From the IMG/VR virus record IMGVR_UViG_3300028738_000082, positions 1 through 21,495 of that record: a stretch of 21,495 nt of DNA. One strand, given 5' to 3'. The translations under genes and the position numbers were made by a program. Under the pieces are notes generated by a model, which saw only the letters and a list, made by a program, of their open reading frames with translations, did not search any database and was not told the DNA's origin. Shown piece by piece: positions 19,469 through 21,495 of the stretch. The number at the start of each line of letters is the position of its first letter. Positions within the stretch are counted from its first letter, which is position 1. Source of the DNA: a virus.

Positions 19469-21495
19469 ATGGCAGGCGAAGAAGAATTGATTTTCCCGAT
19501 GCATCTTGATTTAGATGTTACTAATTTTTCTGCTGATTGGGCAAAAGTAGAACCTGAATTACAGGCGATTATTGACGCAAAACCTATATATGCTAAGATA
19601 AATATAGATGATGCTGCGTTGAAAGCGGCTGTTTCTAATTTGTCTAAACTTCAAGCGGGAGGAATTAAACCAGGTTCTCCGGCCGATGCCAGAATGATGA
19701 TCGCCAATGAAAAGGCAAAGGCTGTCGCACTTGCCGCCACAACCAAAGCCATCAATGCTAATGCTATCGCTACTGATAAAGGTAGAATTGCCGCCGCCAA
19801 TGCTGAAAAAGCTGAAATAGCACTTGAACGTGCGAAACAACGAGGTATATCTGCCGTTAATACCCAGAACAAAATGTATCAAGCTCAGCGAGGTGTTCTT
19901 AATGGACTTTCTCAAATGGCTATGAACTATGTTTCGGTAATGGGCGCATTCAATCTTGGGCAGAATATAATCAAAGTTACCGCTGAATTTGAAATGCAGA
20001 AAGTAGCTCTTGGTGCAATCATTCAAAATAAACAGGCTGCTGATAAATTATTCTCACAGGATGTTGAACTTGGGTTGAAATCTCCATTTCAAATAATGGA
20101 TTTGGTGAAATACACCAAAGAGCTTGCCGGGTTTAGAATTGAAACTGACCAATTATTTGAAACTACAAAACGACTGGCGGACGTTTCTGCAGGTGTAGGT
20201 ACGGATATGTCTCAAATCGTATTGGCTTATGGTCAAGTAAAGGCAGGTACAGTCCTAAATGGAAAAGAACTCCGGCAATTTACATACGCAGGTATTCCGA
20301 TGTTACAAATGCTTGCAGATAGGTTTACTATCCTGCAAGGAAAAGCTGTGTCTACTGGGGATGTATTCAAAATGGTTACTCAACGATTGATTAAATTTGG
20401 TGATGTAAAAGCCGTATTTGAGGCTATGACCAATGCGGGTGGTGTATTTTTTAACATGCAGGAAATTCAATCTCGAACATTAAAAGGGTCTTTATCCAAC
20501 TTGGTTGATGCCTACCAAAAAATGTTCATGGAAGTGGGTAATGCCAACATGGCTCCATTGAAATCCACCGTAGATGGCATGAAGGATTTGATGGCGAATT
20601 GGGAAACTGTTGGGAATGTTATAACTACTGCGGGGGTTGCTTATGGTGTTTCAAAGTTGTCAATGATGGCATATAATACCGTACTTGGTGAATCGAATGC
20701 AAGAATGCTGGAGTCCATTGGTTCTGATAATGCAAAACAAGCATCGTTACTAAGGGTGCAGTCTAGGTATATGGCGTTGAATGACGTAGAATCTGCTAGA
20801 ATAACACTGGGTAAAAGTATAACCGGAGCACAAATATCTGAATTGATGTCTACTGATAAGTTGTCAAAGGCATCTGCGCTAAGACTTGTTTATCTTGGGA
20901 AAACTACAGAAGCGCAAAGGGCAGCAATGGTTACTACAGGAAAAGTAGCAGAATCCGAGGTTGCATTAGCTATGGGTAAAAGATTAACCAATGCACAATC
21001 CCTTGTGTATAATCAATCCCTTGGTAGTTTAATTACAGCAAGGGGTACAGAGAAATTGTCGTTATGGGAGCTGAATACAGCAGAAATTCAGCAATTCAAA
21101 ACAAGGACATTACTATTAGCTCAAACTGGAACTTTGTCTGCCGGTAATAGAGAAAATGCCATAAGCATTGGCCTAGTTACCGAAGCCGAACTAGTCGGAG
21201 CAGCATCAACCAAAGCCTATTCTGGAGCGTTTGGTGGTTTAATGCGGGGTGCAGCTATAGCCACTGCTGGAATTAAAGCCTTCGCAGCATCAATTTGGGC
21301 TACCGTTACCGCAATGGCTCCAATGGCAATAGCAATGGCTGCCATCTATGGTGGATACGAATTGGTAATGTCATTAACATCGGCTGAAAGAGAACGCAAG
21401 AAACAAATAGAAGAAACCGCAAAGGCTGCATTGTCTTATACAACAGAACTAAAAGAGGCGTATAATTCAGTAAAGAATATCGTTGAAAGTGGGTT
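19469..21495 (+). CDS. Tape measure protein, N-terminal part (runs off the window)
   Basis: Open from ATG 19469 to the window end, 675 codons without a stop. It begins MAGEEELIFPMHLDLDVTNF, followed by an Ala-rich helical section (residues about 60-140). The conserved tape-measure N-domain follows: LGLKSPFQIMDLVKYTKELA, then GVGTDMSQIVLAYGQVKAG and ELRQFTYAGIPMLQMLADRF at about 200-290. Toward the cut end there is a long hydrophobic Ala/Gly/Met segment (IWATVTAMAPMAIAMAAIYG), typical of membrane-active tape-measure regions. It sets tail length and helps DNA entry. It starts 2 nt after the -1 chaperone frame, in standard order. Confidence 0.9.
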   Translation, partial: MAGEEELIFPMHLDLDVTNFSADWAKVEPELQAIIDAKPIYAKINIDDAALKAAVSNLSKLQAGGIKPGSPADARMMIANEKAKAVALAATTKAINANAIATDKGRIAAANAEKAEIALERAKQRGISAVNTQNKMYQAQRGVLNGLSQMAMNYVSVMGAFNLGQNIIKVTAEFEMQKVALGAIIQNKQAADKLFSQDVELGLKSPFQIMDLVKYTKELAGFRIETDQLFETTKRLADVSAGVGTDMSQIVLAYGQVKAGTVLNGKELRQFTYAGIPMLQMLADRFTILQGKAVSTGDVFKMVTQRLIKFGDVKAVFEAMTNAGGVFFNMQEIQSRTLKGSLSNLVDAYQKMFMEVGNANMAPLKSTVDGMKDLMANWETVGNVITTAGVAYGVSKLSMMAYNTVLGESNARMLESIGSDNAKQASLLRVQSRYMALNDVESARITLGKSITGAQISELMSTDKLSKASALRLVYLGKTTEAQRAAMVTTGKVAESEVALAMGKRLTNAQSLVYNQSLGSLITARGTEKLSLWELNTAEIQQFKTRTLLLAQTGTLSAGNRENAISIGLVTEAELVGAASTKAYSGAFGGLMRGAAIATAGIKAFAASIWATVTAMAPMAIAMAAIYGGYELVMSLTSAERERKKQIEETAKAALSYTTELKEAYNSVKNIVESG

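Noticed and set aside
1-21495. CRISPR arrays, insertion sequences, phase-variation cassettes or retron-type elements
   Set aside because: No spaced direct repeats, transposase or recombinase genes, or reverse transcriptase motifs were seen on either strand.

Overview
This window is a stretch of a tailed-phage (siphovirus-type) genome, or a prophage, from a member of the Bacteroidetes. Three things point to the host. The promoters have the Bacteroidetes form TTTG-N20-TAnnTTTG rather than -35/-10 boxes. Start codons lack strong Shine-Dalgarno sequences. Several small proteins belong to families I recognise from Bacteroides/Flavobacterium phages, for example the 142-aa protein with the YLHQLQNLFFAL ending and the 264-aa protein with RLATPSEAQLLFDAL. 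The DNA is AT-rich. No integrase, repressor or lysis gene is visible.

Layout. (1) Positions 1-5997 hold a leftward operon of tightly packed, often ATGA-overlapping genes. It is a recombination/replication-type module: a YqaJ/lambda-exonuclease family nuclease, a 483-aa coiled-coil protein resembling the DUF1351 type, and small proteins of unknown function, including a 59-aa gene at 1254-1433. (2) Positions 5998-6106 form a divergent promoter region. (3) Positions 6107-9683 run rightward: portal protein, a protein with two glycosyltransferase-like halves, a HExxH protein and a 64-aa protein, closed by a terminator. (4) Positions 9778-10610 are an independent non-coding transcription unit of about 800 nt, with its own consensus promoter and a strong intrinsic terminator. 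It is full of hairpins and has a tRNA-like domain near its 3' part. (5) Positions 10649-11384 carry three small genes from a second, near-identical promoter, ending in a terminator. (6) Positions 11351-12215 are a cassette: a stand-alone SF3/D5-type helicase core flanked by two diverged copies of the terminator plus the 3' end of the terminase gene. The left copy is a pseudogene fragment. (7) Positions 12112-13803 hold the large terminase, on the minus strand and so opposite to the virion genes around it. (8) From 13837 to the window end runs the classic head-tail order: scaffold-like protein, head fibre/decoration-like protein, major capsid protein, head-tail adaptor, stopper, gp10-like protein, tail terminator, tail tube, terminator, tail assembly chaperone pair (probable -1 frameshift), tape measure (cut by the window end).

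How it works together. The terminase pumps DNA through the portal into a capsid built by the scaffold and capsid proteins. The connector genes join head to tail, and the chaperone pair helps the tube assemble around the tape measure. The leftward module supplies DNA end processing. The items outside this standard plan are the large structured RNA, the two-domain glycosyltransferase, the terminase-flanked helicase cassette and the inverted terminase. The large RNA is the best candidate for an undescribed system: its size, phage setting and tRNA-like element recall the giant ornate phage RNAs (GOLLD, ROOL), but I cannot assign it to either family by eye.
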